Positions 8,453 to 18,222 of a stretch of 64,000 nucleotides of DNA are shown here, piece after piece. Each line of letters begins with the position of its first letter. Position 1 is the stretch's first letter. The stretch is taken from contig JACQEP010000010.1 of the NCBI GenBank assembly GCA_016200485.1, positions 1 through 64,000 of the forward strand, read 5' to 3'. This DNA is from Gammaproteobacteria bacterium. Its GTDB lineage: Bacteria; Pseudomonadota; Gammaproteobacteria; Tenderiales; Tenderiaceae. The position numbers were made by a program, and so were the translations under genes. The notes under the pieces are model-generated. The model did not search any database and was not told where the DNA came from. It was given only the letters and a program-made list of their open reading frames with translations.

Positions 8453-9727
8453 CTATGCTTTGATCTTAAAACCCGCCGCATACTGCGCCGGATTTTTGCC
8501 ATCCCACACCGTGCCATCGATCAATTTGCTGCTGCGCATCGGATCTTTCGGTATCGGTGCCTTGACCTGTGTTGCCGCCTGTTTGTATAACTCGATCTGA
8601 TTGATCTGCTTCGCAACCGCCAGATAATCAGGATCAGTCTTGAGCAGACCCCAACGTTTATGCTGCGTCAGGAACCACATACCATCCGACAGATACGGGA
8701 AGTTCACCGTGCCTTCGTTGTAGAACTTCATGTAATTTTGATCCTGCCACTTCTTGCCTAATCCATTCTGATACTGCCCCAGCATGCGGTCTTCAATGAC
8801 ATCAAACGGCGCATTGACATAGGATTTCTCAGAAATCACCTTCGCAACCTGCGAGCGGTTGCTCATGGTATCGATATAACGCGAAGCTTCCAGCACCGCC
8901 ATAATCAGGGCACGTGTCGTGTTGGGATATTTCTGCACAAACTCGGCGGTTGTGCCCAATACCTTTTCAGGATGATCGGTCCATATGTCTTGTGTAGTCA
9001 CGGCGGTAAAACAGATGTTGTCGAAGATCGCCCGCGCATTCCATGGCTCACCGACACAGAAGCCATCCATATTGCCGATCCGCATATTGGCCACCATCTG
9101 CGGCGGAGGCACAGTAATGGTCTTCACGTCAGTAAATGGATTGATGCCATTGGTAGCCAACCAGTAATACAACCACATCGCATGCGTGCCCGTCGGAAAT
9201 GTTTGGGCAAAGGTGTATTCACGCGGCTCCGCTTTAACGAGCTTTGCCAGCGATGTACCATCGGTCACCCCCTTTTCCTTGAGCTGATTGGCTAACGTGA
9301 TCGCCTGACCGTTATGATTGAGATTCATGAGAACAGCCATGTCCTTTTTCATCCCACCAATACCAAGATGCACGCCATAAATCAGACCATATAAAACATG
9401 AGATGCATCCAACTCGCCCGTGGTCAATTTATCGCGCACCGCCGCCCATGATGCCTCTTTACTGGGCGTAATCTTGATCCCGTATTTCTTGTCCAACCCC
9501 AGCGTGGCAGCCATCACCACCGAGGCGCAATCAGTCAGCGGAATAAAACCAATCGTCAAATCCGTCTTCTCCGGCGCATCCGAACCCGCGGCCCAAGCCG
9601 CGTTGCGAATACCCGGTGGCACCATACCCATCAATGCTGCGCCGCCCAGCAGCGCACCTGCACCCTTGATCAATTTGCGCCGTGATAGCGATTCCGGTTT
9701 TTCAATTTCATTGTCATTATTTGACAT
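8453..9727 (-). CDS. nrtA: nitrate-binding protein, Tat-exported
   Basis: Periplasmic nitrate/nitrite-binding protein of the ABC importer, 424 residues. The N-terminus carries a twin-arginine motif (SRRKLIKG, residues 14-21) followed by a hydrophobic stretch and an alanine-rich cleavage region (NAAWAAGSD), so export is by Tat. The mature part begins TDLTIGFIPLTDCASVV, characteristic of the NrtA/CmpA family, and contains FCVGEPWNARAI. It is the promoter-proximal gene of the operon. A sigma54 promoter lies about 80 bp upstream and an NtrC-type site farther out. CmpA (bicarbonate) is a close relative, but nitrate is favoured by the moeA-mobA and kinase/phosphatase neighbours. Confidence 0.92.
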   Translation of the reverse strand: MSNNDNEIEKPESLSRRKLIKGAGALLGGAALMGMVPPGIRNAAWAAGSDAPEKTDLTIGFIPLTDCASVVMAATLGLDKKYGIKITPSKEASWAAVRDKLTTGELDASHVLYGLIYGVHLGIGGMKKDMAVLMNLNHNGQAITLANQLKEKGVTDGTSLAKLVKAEPREYTFAQTFPTGTHAMWLYYWLATNGINPFTDVKTITVPPPQMVANMRIGNMDGFCVGEPWNARAIFDNICFTAVTTQDIWTDHPEKVLGTTAEFVQKYPNTTRALIMAVLEASRYIDTMSNRSQVAKVISEKSYVNAPFDVIEDRMLGQYQNGLGKKWQDQNYMKFYNEGTVNFPYLSDGMWFLTQHKRWGLLKTDPDYLAVAKQINQIELYKQAATQVKAPIPKDPMRSSKLIDGTVWDGKNPAQYAAGFKIKA

Positions 9728-9809
9728 GCAAACACTCCTTCATTGTGGTCAACAAAAACCGACTACCGTCAGTAAATGATCTGTACAGCAATCTGTTATT
9801 TGAGACAGG

Positions 9810-9825
9810 AGCAATGACCATGCCA
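9810..9825 (-). promoter_or_regulatory. sigma54 (RpoN) promoter of nrtABD
   Basis: Read on the minus strand the sequence is TGGCATGGTCATTGCT. It has the -24 GG and -12 GC elements exactly 10 nt apart and matches TGGCAY-N5-TTGCW. Transcription would begin near 9799, giving a leader of about 70 nt before nrtA. This is a visual match; expression from it is inferred. Confidence 0.82.
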
Positions 9826-9919
9826 CAATATATAATCTTATTAAATACAATTGGTTATGTAATTATAATTTTTGGACTACAACACTAAACGCACCATTCT
9901 CAGTTCGCCATCTAAAAAC

Positions 9920-9938
9920 CCGCACACGATTGGTGCGG
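9920..9938. promoter_or_regulatory. NtrC-type binding site (GCAC-N7-GTGC)
   Basis: A dyad with arms CCGCAC (9920-9925) and GTGCGG (9933-9938). The core GCAC-N7-GTGC has the geometry of NtrC (NRI) sites. It lies about 120-130 bp upstream of the predicted sigma54 start, a normal enhancer distance, and about 90 bp upstream of divergent moeA. Only one clear site is visible. Confidence 0.7.
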
Positions 9939-10022
9939 ACCATCGCGCTCAGTCAACAACTTTGTATTTATCAGTTTTTCCTGTATCTTCAACAGTAGCA
10001 AATCATTTATTCTCCTTAAAAT

Positions 10023-11258
10023 ATGGACCTTTCCTGCCCCAACCACGATCTCAACAGCGTCGAAGAAACACTTGACCGCTTACTGCTTCAGGCCTCTCCG
10101 GTTATACAAACAGAAGTCGTTTCGTTGTTAGATGCGGACAATCGTATCCTTGCCAAGGATCTGATCGCAGTCACGGATATTCCTACAGCCGATACCAGCG
10201 CAATGGATGGCTATGCCGTTCGCAGTACTGATCTGAGCGGACAAAACCAAAAGCTAAAGGTCGGCATCCGCCTGCCTGCGGGCAGTTCCAAAATCACGCT
10301 GGAACCCGGCTGTGCGGCGCGTATTTTCACCGGTGCCATCCTGCCAACCGGTGCTGATGCCGTGGTAATGCAGGAGTACACCCGCACCGAGGGTGATCAA
10401 GTTCTGATCGACACGCCTGTCACGCCTGGGCAAAACGTGCGTCCCCTGGGCTGTCATGTTCAGCGCAACATGAAAGTGATTGCACGCGGCGCTCGCTTAC
10501 GCACCCCGCATCTGGCCCTCGCAGCGTCGATTGGTGTCGATCACCTGGAAGTGACACGCCGACTTCGGGTCGCGCTGCTCAGTAATGGGGATGAACTCAT
10601 TGCGCCAGGCAATCCGTTGCCTCTTGGTAAAATCTACAATGCCAATCCCTATGGCTTGCAGGCGCTGCTAAAGCGGCTTAATTGCGAAGTCATCGACTAT
10701 GGTGTCATTCCTGATCGCCTTGATGCAGTCCGCGATTGCCTGCTAAACGCCACTCAAAATGCCGATTTGATTCTGAGTAACGGTGGCATGTCCGTTGGCG
10801 AAGAGGATCACTTGCGCGATGCTGTGTCGGAATTGGGTGAGATTGCGCTATGGCGTGTGCGGATCAAACCAGGCAAACCATTTGCCTTTGGCCGTGTAGC
10901 AAACACACCATTTATCGGCCTGCCCGGCAACCCCGTTTCTGCCATCGTCACCTTTTGTCTCTTTGTCCGTCCTTATTTGCTGGCGCGACAAGGATGCCGT
11001 TCAGTCGTGCCTGCGGCCTATCGAGCACAGGCCAACTTCGATATCAGCAAGCCACCAGAGCGCGATACCTACCTTGCCGTCTACTGCAAAACCAATAGCG
11101 ATGGTCAATCGATTGTCCGCCCCCATCCCAATCAGGATTCCGCGGCGCTGATCGCCCTTGCCGAGACTGATGGTTTTGCGGTTGTACCTGCGGGTAAAAG
11201 TATCGCCAACGGCGACCCGATACGTTTTATTCCGTTCAGGGAATTAATGGGCGAATGA
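10023..11258 (+). CDS. moeA: molybdopterin molybdenumtransferase
   Basis: Inserts molybdate into adenylylated molybdopterin in the last step of Moco synthesis. 411 residues in the usual MoeA arrangement: SAMDGYAVR near residue 60, the MoCF-domain signature SNGGMSVGEEDHL, and GLPGNPVSAIVTF in domain III. It is divergent from nrtA and overlaps mobA by 4 bp (ATGA), so the two are translationally coupled. I do not see a good Shine-Dalgarno sequence before the ATG at 10023. Placement next to a nitrate importer suggests Moco supply for a nitrate reductase encoded elsewhere. Confidence 0.95.
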   Translation: MDLSCPNHDLNSVEETLDRLLLQASPVIQTEVVSLLDADNRILAKDLIAVTDIPTADTSAMDGYAVRSTDLSGQNQKLKVGIRLPAGSSKITLEPGCAARIFTGAILPTGADAVVMQEYTRTEGDQVLIDTPVTPGQNVRPLGCHVQRNMKVIARGARLRTPHLALAASIGVDHLEVTRRLRVALLSNGDELIAPGNPLPLGKIYNANPYGLQALLKRLNCEVIDYGVIPDRLDAVRDCLLNATQNADLILSNGGMSVGEEDHLRDAVSELGEIALWRVRIKPGKPFAFGRVANTPFIGLPGNPVSAIVTFCLFVRPYLLARQGCRSVVPAAYRAQANFDISKPPERDTYLAVYCKTNSDGQSIVRPHPNQDSAALIALAETDGFAVVPAGKSIANGDPIRFIPFRELMGE

Positions 11259-11824
11259 GAGATTTAATCACCGGCATTGTTCTCGCTGGCGGCCGCGGTT
11301 CACGCCTTGGTGGTGCTGATAAAGGTCTGGTCGAATACCAGGGAAGACCGCTCGTCGCACACGTCACTGCAGCGTTACGGCCACAAGTTTCGCGCATCAT
11401 CATTATCGCCAACCGTCATCTTGATGATTACGCCCCATATGGTGATCAGGTATTGCCTGACAACCTGGCAGATTATGCCGGCCCGCTAGCCGGAATCCAT
11501 ACAGGACTGACTGCGACGATCACGCCCTATGCCTTGATTGTCGCCTGCGATATGCCGCAGCTGCCGTCTAATGTTAGTGAACTGATGCTTACTGCATTAA
11601 CCAAGCGTAATGCCAATCTCTGCATCACGCGTGATGCCAACGGTTTGCAACCGTTCCCCATGCTGATAGAGGTATCGATGTGTGAAAAAACCCTGGAGCG
11701 CGCCGCCAACGAACATCAAGCCGTGATGAAATGGCTGGATGCACAGATCGTTGAGGTGATTTCTTTAGACGAAAACGCGAAGGTATTAAATATCAATACG
11801 CGGGGAGACTTACAAGACTGCTGA
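11255..11824 (+). CDS. mobA: molybdenum cofactor guanylyltransferase
   Basis: Transfers GMP to Moco to make the MGD form used by DMSO-reductase-family enzymes such as nitrate reductases. 189 residues, normal MobA length. The nucleotide-binding start LAGGRGSRLGGADKGL and the catalytic-site VACDMPQLP are intact, followed by QPFPMLIEV. The start codon overlaps the moeA stop. The pair has no further genes downstream on this strand. Confidence 0.94.
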   Translation: MRDLITGIVLAGGRGSRLGGADKGLVEYQGRPLVAHVTAALRPQVSRIIIIANRHLDDYAPYGDQVLPDNLADYAGPLAGIHTGLTATITPYALIVACDMPQLPSNVSELMLTALTKRNANLCITRDANGLQPFPMLIEVSMCEKTLERAANEHQAVMKWLDAQIVEVISLDENAKVLNINTRGDLQDC

Positions 11825-11841
11825 ACTGGATTTTAGGAATG

Positions 11842-11928
11842 CTAGAGTGCGAGTATCGCTAACGCTAGCAAGCCTGCCAAAATCCAGATCTTTGTCATCG
11901 TAATATTCATGTTTAAAAACTCATTCAT
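11842..11928 (-). CDS. small single-helix membrane peptide (28 aa)
   Basis: ATG at 11926-11928 follows a strong ribosome binding site (GGAGGG, about 6 nt upstream). It encodes MNEFLNMNITMTKI then WILAGLLALAILAL, a polar head followed by one hydrophobic helix that runs to the stop. It is 81 bp downstream of the hydrogenase protease gene on the same strand, so it could be the last gene of the hydrogenase unit. No family recognised. The ribosome binding site and amphipathic order support coding, but length limits certainty. Confidence 0.5.
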   Translation of the reverse strand: MNEFLNMNITMTKIWILAGLLALAILAL

Positions 11929-12009
11929 AATAACCCTCCATTAAATAATCGGCCAATAAATCCAAAACCTTAGCTAATATTAGGGCTATTTCGCTTTAGC
12001 TTTGCGCGT

Positions 12010-12508
12010 TTACTCATGGCCGGGCTTGACAATTTCCCTGTCAATTATTAATTGTAATTCATTTTCAATAGGTTGCAAGATCTTCGCAATCTGATCTTGG
12101 GTCCAGCGGCCAGGGCCAGCCCCCCCTGCGAAAGACTGAATCTCCACCCCCCACACCCATAGTTTTGCTGGCAAAGTCCCCAGCGCCTGCCCCAGGCATA
12201 AGGCATCCCCCACCCCAAAACCATGACTCGACAGCAAACCAGCCTCTTGTGTTGAAAATGGCCATTCAAAACGAGCGACCGCCCCTGGCTGCCTACCGCT
12301 ACTCATCGCATCGATCACCACCCCCTGCGACACATCCACCATTTGTTCCAACAAGGAAATACCAGGCCGATCCAGAGATATCAACTCCACACCGCGACCT
12401 AGCCAGGGTTGTAACCATGGCGCCGCTGACAAAGTATCAATCACTCGCCAACCGATATCATCATCGCCAATTGGGGAGCCAACGCCGATTATTTTCAGAA
12501 AAATCTTT

Positions 12509-12525
<17 letters not shown>
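12010..12525 (-). CDS. [NiFe] hydrogenase maturation endopeptidase
   Basis: HybD/HoxW-family protease that removes the C-terminal peptide of the hydrogenase large subunit after nickel insertion. 171 residues beginning with IIGVGSPIGDDDIGWRV, where the acidic run corresponds to the first nickel-ligand region. VVIDAMSSG and LSSHGFGVGDAL correspond to the second aspartate and the histidine ligand. It overlaps the end of the large-subunit gene by 17 bp, so it is almost certainly dedicated to that protein, whose tail (after the final STH) carries a short removable peptide. Confidence 0.88.
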
Positions 12526-13807
<1,282 letters not shown>

Positions 13808-13843
13808 TCTGCCTTATCGGATCAACGGTAAAATACACTGAAC

Positions 13844-14671
13844 TCAAACCCCTTCCCCCTGCAAGAGGGAGGGAGTTAGTGCCTGCTCTGCTGCGGCAGC
13901 AAATACTGGCGCTTGATTATTGATAAACAGAAAACGGCGGGCGATTTCTTGGTCAGATAAACCAATCATGCGTAATTGATTCGCCAAGGCGGTAGTATTC
14001 GGATTTTCTGACGGCCCATAACAGGCATAACAACCACGACCATGACTCGGACACAAGGCGCCGCATCCGGTTTGCGTCACCGGTCCGAGACAAGGCTCTT
14101 GCCGCGCCACCATAACACAGACGTTTCCCTGGCGCTTACATTCGATACAGACACTGTCACGCACTGGTGCCGGCACCACACCCGATAACAAATCCCGCGT
14201 TGCAGAAAGCACCTGCAGGCTATTCACCGGACAACCCCACAACTCAAGATCAACGCGAACATGTTGTGCGATAGCTGTTGAAGTGGCCAGACTCTCGATA
14301 AATTGCGGCGAAGGATAAATGGCCGCGCGCCAGGCATCGCTATCGGCGCCATTACGCAGCGCCTGTATTCCGCCTGCCGTCGCACAGGCACCAATGGTAA
14401 TCAAATATTTACTCTTCTCACGGATGGCACGAATCCGTTTCGCTTCATCGGGCGTACTAATACTGCCCTCGATAAAGGCGATGTCAACATCCACCTCAGG
14501 CGCCACCATGCCTGCCTCAGCAAAATGCACAATCTGAACCAATTGCGAAAGGGTGAGCAAATCTTCACCGGCATTCAAAAACGCCAACTGACAACCATCG
14601 CAGGAACTAAATTTGTGAACAGCAATTCGGGGACGTGAATCAGACTTCTTCGAGGACTTCACTTTCCACAT
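13844..14671 (-). CDS. hydD: [NiFe] hydrogenase small (delta) subunit
   Basis: Electron-transfer subunit with three iron-sulfur clusters. Proximal-cluster cysteines lie in SSCDGCQLAFLNAG, GACATAGG and WGCPVN; further clusters in CIECKRQGNVC, EPCLGPVTQTGCGALC and CYACYGP. No Tat signal, so it is cytoplasmic as in group 3. The frame extends to an ATG at 14698, but family homology starts at RPRIAVHKF; I chose the ATG at 14669-14671 as the nearest start. Either choice overlaps the preceding four-helix-bundle gene. The last residues (TPSLLQGEGV) are encoded by a CTC-rich palindromic repeat that supplies the stop, so the natural C-terminus has been altered. Confidence 0.88.
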   Translation of the reverse strand: MWKVKSSKKSDSRPRIAVHKFSSCDGCQLAFLNAGEDLLTLSQLVQIVHFAEAGMVAPEVDVDIAFIEGSISTPDEAKRIRAIREKSKYLITIGACATAGGIQALRNGADSDAWRAAIYPSPQFIESLATSTAIAQHVRVDLELWGCPVNSLQVLSATRDLLSGVVPAPVRDSVCIECKRQGNVCVMVARQEPCLGPVTQTGCGALCPSHGRGCYACYGPSENPNTTALANQLRMIGLSDQEIARRFLFINNQAPVFAAAAEQALTPSLLQGEGV

Positions 14672-15044
14672 CCAGGCTAATGCGCGACGCATGAACATGT
14701 GTCATCAAGCTACTGACCAGGAACCCGAGATCTTCGACCAGAAAGTTGATGCGGTGACACAACACTTGCTCGAGATATTTCGCCCGTTCCACCGCTTGCA
14801 TTTGCTGCCCCAAGCGGGCGAGGTGTTGTTTGGCTGTAGTCAGGTAGTGGGAAAATTCAGGCACTAATCCGCGCTCAAAACCCTCGGCCAGATTACCCAT
14901 GATGGCGAAGCTTGCCGTGCGAATCTCATTCTTCAGCTGCCCGTCGCCGCCAAAATCGCTGGCCGCCGTCACACCGAAGATCTCCCAGGCCAATTCCCGC
15001 GACTTGCGCCAAGCCATTTCTTCTTCATAAGAATATGGATTCAT
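14640..15044 (-). CDS. four-helix-bundle protein (S23 / 23S rRNA intervening-sequence family)
   Basis: 134 residues, largely helical. Contains FGVTAASDFGGDGQLKNEIR, then SFAIMGNLAEGFERG and FSHYLTTAKQHLARLGQQ, the conserved pattern of the S23 family (four helix bundle, often forming pentamers). Members are found inside rRNA intervening sequences or alone; function is not established. Here it sits between hydG (19 bp) and hydD (overlap of at least 32 bp) and reads in the same direction, preceded by AGGGAGG. It is not a known hydrogenase gene, so I infer an insertion that has become part of the transcript. Confidence 0.88.
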   Translation of the reverse strand: MNPYSYEEEMAWRKSRELAWEIFGVTAASDFGGDGQLKNEIRTASFAIMGNLAEGFERGLVPEFSHYLTTAKQHLARLGQQMQAVERAKYLEQVLCHRINFLVEDLGFLVSSLMTHVHASRISLDVESEVLEEV

Positions 15045-15063
15045 GCCACAGCCTCCCTGCCGC

Positions 15064-15909
15064 TTAGAACCCCTTATGGCCCATCAGCTGGCTAATTTGA
15101 CTATAGGAAAATACCGGCCCATCCCTACAAACAAAACGGCTACCAAACTGGCAATGGCCGCAATGTCCGACCGCACACTTCATGTTGCGTTCCAAACTCA
15201 TAAAAAGCAAGTCCTCCGGCACGCCCCGCGAACTCAGCCGCTCGACTGCCGCCCGCATCATGCCCTCCGGCCCACACATCATGGCGATGGCGCGGGCCGG
15301 ATCGAACTGCACCTCGTCGAACATCTCGATCACCCGACCTATGCGCCATGGCCACTGCGGACCACCCTTGTCGGCTGCCACCACCACTTGCGTCTGCGGC
15401 AGACTGCGCCAATGCTCGTAACGTTCACGCCACAACAGATCATCACTGTGTTTAACACCCTGCATGATGATCAGCCGCCCAAACCGCTCGCGGCGCTTAA
15501 TAATGTAATTGATCACCGACACCACCGGCGCACAGCCCAGTCCCCCGGTGATGATCACCACATCCCGGCCCTCCGCCAGTGCCAACGGCCAACCGCGCCC
15601 ATACGGGCCGCGAATCCCGACATGGTCTCCGGTTTTCAGCCTGGCCAGGCCACGCGTCACCCGCCCAACGGCACGAATGGTGTGATCATAAAGATGTTCA
15701 TCTTCAGGATCGGAAACGATCGAGATCGCCACCTCGCCGACGCCATAAAGATAGACCATATTGAATTGGCCTGGCTCAAACCGATAACGCTGTTGCACGG
15801 GACCAGTCAACCGCAACCGTAATGTAAAAATGGTGGGCGATTCTTCAATGCGCTCGACGATTTCGGCTTCGGCAGGAAGATAGGGGTTATGGAACACTGC
15901 GTTATTCAT
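15064..15909 (-). CDS. hydG: hydrogenase gamma subunit, FAD/NAD(P)-binding
   Basis: Diaphorase subunit that links the hydrogenase to NADP(H). 281 residues: an FAD-binding domain with FEPGQFNMVYLYGVGE, then IRGPYGRGWPL, a nucleotide-binding loop GGLGCAPVVSVI, and CGPEGMMRAAVERL near residue 220. The C-terminus carries a [2Fe-2S] motif (CAVGHCGHCQFG, later VCRDGP). This is the dihydroorotate-dehydrogenase-electron-transfer/HydG arrangement. It follows hydB after a repeat-filled gap of 169 bp. Confidence 0.9.
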   Translation of the reverse strand: MNNAVFHNPYLPAEAEIVERIEESPTIFTLRLRLTGPVQQRYRFEPGQFNMVYLYGVGEVAISIVSDPEDEHLYDHTIRAVGRVTRGLARLKTGDHVGIRGPYGRGWPLALAEGRDVVIITGGLGCAPVVSVINYIIKRRERFGRLIIMQGVKHSDDLLWRERYEHWRSLPQTQVVVAADKGGPQWPWRIGRVIEMFDEVQFDPARAIAMMCGPEGMMRAAVERLSSRGVPEDLLFMSLERNMKCAVGHCGHCQFGSRFVCRDGPVFSYSQISQLMGHKGF

Positions 15910-15942
15910 GATGATGCAATGGTCTGATTAAACACAAATCCC

Positions 15943-16060
15943 ACAACCACCCCGGCGCTATCGCGCCACCCCTCCTTGGTGAAGGAGGGGAGAAGATCAT
16001 TCCCTCCTCCCATTTTTTGGGGAGGAGGGGTGCCCGCATGGGCGGGGTGGTGGGCATACA
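15943..16060. repeat. palindromic CTC-rich repeat element, copy 1
   Basis: The ends are CAACCACCCCG (left) and CGGGGTGGTGG (right), nearly inverse. Between them two nested hairpins form: CCCTCCTT with AAGGAGGG, and CCCTCCTCC with GGAGGAGGG. The same layout recurs at 23541-23710 with the same right end (GGTGGTGGGCATA). It fills the hydB-hydG gap and may affect mRNA processing there. Confidence 0.8.
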
Positions 16061-16078
16061 TGCACATCGATTCCATTT

Positions 16079-17182
16079 TCATGCCCCGCCTCCACAAATC
16101 GCCGCCGTTTCTTCGGTGATATCGATCCCCACCGGACACCAACTGATGCAGCGGCCACAACCGACGCAGCCGCTGCGGCCAAATTGGTCATGCCAACTGC
16201 CCAGCTTATGCGTCAACCACTGCCGGTAACGTAACTTTGTCTCGCCGCGCACCAATTGGCCATGCAGTGCACTATGTCCCGCCGTGAAGCAGGAATCCCA
16301 TTCGCGGACATGTTGCGATTCTCTACCATCCAACTTCGCATCATCAAATTCGTTGTGACAAAAACAGGTCGGACATACTTGCGTACAATTGCCGCAGGAA
16401 AGACAGCGCGCCGCCACCTCATCCCAGCGCGGATGCTCAAGATTAGCAAACAACACATCACGCAGATTCCGTCCCGGCAATGCGCGCTGTTGCACACGTT
16501 CGGCCTGCAAACGCTGTTCGCCAGATTCGTAATGTTGATGATCGGTGACAGGCGACATGGCCAGTTGTGAAAAAATCTTCTCACCCGTCTTGCTACCCGC
16601 CGTCACAATAAACCCTGAATCCAACTCCGTCAGCGCCAAATCATAGCCCGCATCGGCGACAGGGCCGTCGCCCGTCGACACACAAAAACACGTCGCCGCC
16701 GGATGACTGCAATTCACCACCACTGTAAACAGAGCTGCGCGACGCGTGCTGTAATACTGATCTTGATAAGCCCCATCGCGAAATACTTTATCCTGAATCT
16801 TCAGTGCCGCGAGATCACAACTGCGCACACCGATCACGGCATAAGGTTCGACTGGCGGCAGGTTTTCGACAAAAGCCAGTCGCCCTTGTGCATCACGCTC
16901 AACACGCCACAAAGTTTCATGAGCTGCAAAGGTAAATGGTTTGAGTGCCTGCGGGCCATTGGCCCAAGCGAAATAACGGGGCTCAGAATGTTGATGCAGT
17001 TGATAATGGCCGGGAGTTTGTTCGTCTTGCCAACCCAGCGGCAATTGCGTCACGGAATCGAGATCATCATAAATAATCGCGCCATCACGCACTTGCGGAC
17101 CGACACAGCGATAGCCCGCCTGCTGCAATTGATCCAGCAAGCTTTGGAATTGTGCGCGCGGTAAAAATCCAGAGCTATTCAC
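16079..17182 (-). CDS. hydB: hydrogenase beta subunit, iron-sulfur protein
   Basis: Electron-transfer subunit, 367 residues, HydB of sulfhydrogenases and related to anaerobic sulfite reductase subunit A. Two ferredoxin-type [4Fe-4S] motifs are present in the C-terminal third: [16 protein letters not shown] and [16 protein letters not shown]. The middle has further cysteines ([22 protein letters not shown]) typical of the family. First gene of the hydrogenase subunit group, 206 bp after the DUF455 gene. Confidence 0.9.
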   Translation of the reverse strand: MNSSGFLPRAQFQSLLDQLQQAGYRCVGPQVRDGAIIYDDLDSVTQLPLGWQDEQTPGHYQLHQHSEPRYFAWANGPQALKPFTFAAHETLWRVERDAQGRLAFVENLPPVEPYAVIGVRSCDLAALKIQDKVFRDGAYQDQYYSTRRAALFTVVVNCSHPAATCFCVSTGDGPVADAGYDLALTELDSGFIVTAGSKTGEKIFSQLAMSPVTDHQHYESGEQRLQAERVQQRALPGRNLRDVLFANLEHPRWDEVAARCLSCGNCTQVCPTCFCHNEFDDAKLDGRESQHVREWDSCFTAGHSALHGQLVRGETKLRYRQWLTHKLGSWHDQFGRSGCVGCGRCISWCPVGIDITEETAAICGGGA

Positions 17183-17256
17183 AACAGTTCCCTCTGTGGA
17201 TGGCTTCTGTGGCTGGGCTTTATTCCCTGTAAAACTCTACTTTACGGGTTGGTGTG

Positions 17257-17392
17257 GTAGGGCGCAATGCCCAAAACATTCGCTACGCTCACGGGGCAGG
17301 CTCTAACCATCGGGCATGGTGCCGGATGTTTTATCGTTGTGTCGCCTTTGGCGACGGCTTGGTGGATTACGGCAACGCCTCATCCACCCTAC
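17257..17392. repeat. palindromic repeat with GTAGGG/CCCTAC ends
   Basis: A roughly 136-bp segment begins GTAGGGCGCAATGCCC and ends with GGTGGATTACGG, CGCCTCATCCACCCTAC, forming hairpins at both ends. Elements like this are widespread in proteobacterial intergenic DNA. Its right edge overlaps the last codon of the DUF455 gene and provides its stop. Confidence 0.6.
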
Positions 17393-18222
17393 ATCGATGC
17401 GCCAGTTGCCGCCAAACGCTCCAGTGCATCCAACTCAGATTCGGTAAATCCGGCCTGTACCCGTGCCGCCGTATGGAACGGCCCACGTAATTGACCACCG
17501 TAATATTCAGTAATCAGTTCCCGGAAGGTCGCTTGTGAATCAATCCCGCGTTTTTCACATTCAAATTGAAACCAGCGCGAACCGATTTCGACATGACCGA
17601 TTTCATCGCGCAAAATAATTTCCAACACCGCCACGGTTTCTGCATCGTCCACCTTGCGCAAACGCTTCATAATACCCGGCGTCACATCCAAACCCCGCGC
17701 TTCCAACACGCGTGGCACCAGCGCCATGCGCACCATCGGATCAAGCGCCGTCTTGCACGCCATTTCCCACAAGCTGTTATGCGCGGGAAAATCACCATAC
17801 TGATAACCCAGCGCTTCCAATCGCGCATGCAACAGCCCAAAGTGATACGCCTCTTCATCCGCCACCCGAATCCAATCGGCATAAAATTGCGTTGGCATCT
17901 GGCGAAAACGATATACCGCATCCCAGGCCAGATTGATGGCATTGAATTCGATATGCGACAACGCATGTATCAGCGCCGCCCGCCCCTCCACGGTTCCCAG
18001 GCCCCGCTTCGGCACTTCCAAAGGCGACACCAACACCGGTTTCTCCGGTCGACCGGGTTCCTCGATCGGCGCCGGTTCACCCCGCGCTTCGTGCACAAGC
18101 TTACCTTCACGCCAGGCCTGCGCCGCTGCTTGGGTTAGCGTCAGCTTATCCGCGACCGTATTTGCGGCAAGACAGGTTTCAGCCGCGGCAAAGACGTTGT
18201 TCCAGGGGAAAAAGTTATTCAT
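17389..18222 (-). CDS. DUF455 family ferritin-like protein
   Basis: 277 residues, mostly helical. Contains IEFNAINLAWDAVYRF, VADEEAYHFGLL and LRDEIGHVEIGSRWF, with E and ExxH pairs that form a ferritin-like di-iron four-helix site. DUF455 proteins are related to tRNA hydroxylase MiaE and other ferritin-like oxygenases; the substrate is unknown. Same strand as hydB and 206 bp upstream of it, so cotranscription with the hydrogenase is possible but the repeat between them argues against tight coupling. The stop codon comes from the repeat at 17257-17392. Confidence 0.85.
   Translation of the reverse strand: MNNFFPWNNVFAAAETCLAANTVADKLTLTQAAAQAWREGKLVHEARGEPAPIEEPGRPEKPVLVSPLEVPKRGLGTVEGRAALIHALSHIEFNAINLAWDAVYRFRQMPTQFYADWIRVADEEAYHFGLLHARLEALGYQYGDFPAHNSLWEMACKTALDPMVRMALVPRVLEARGLDVTPGIMKRLRKVDDAETVAVLEIILRDEIGHVEIGSRWFQFECEKRGIDSQATFRELITEYYGGQLRGPFHTAARVQAGFTESELDALERLAATGASM

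Noticed and set aside
15043-15822. 259-residue plus-strand ORF
   Set aside because: Antisense to hydG, and rich in histidine, arginine and proline as expected for a shadow frame.
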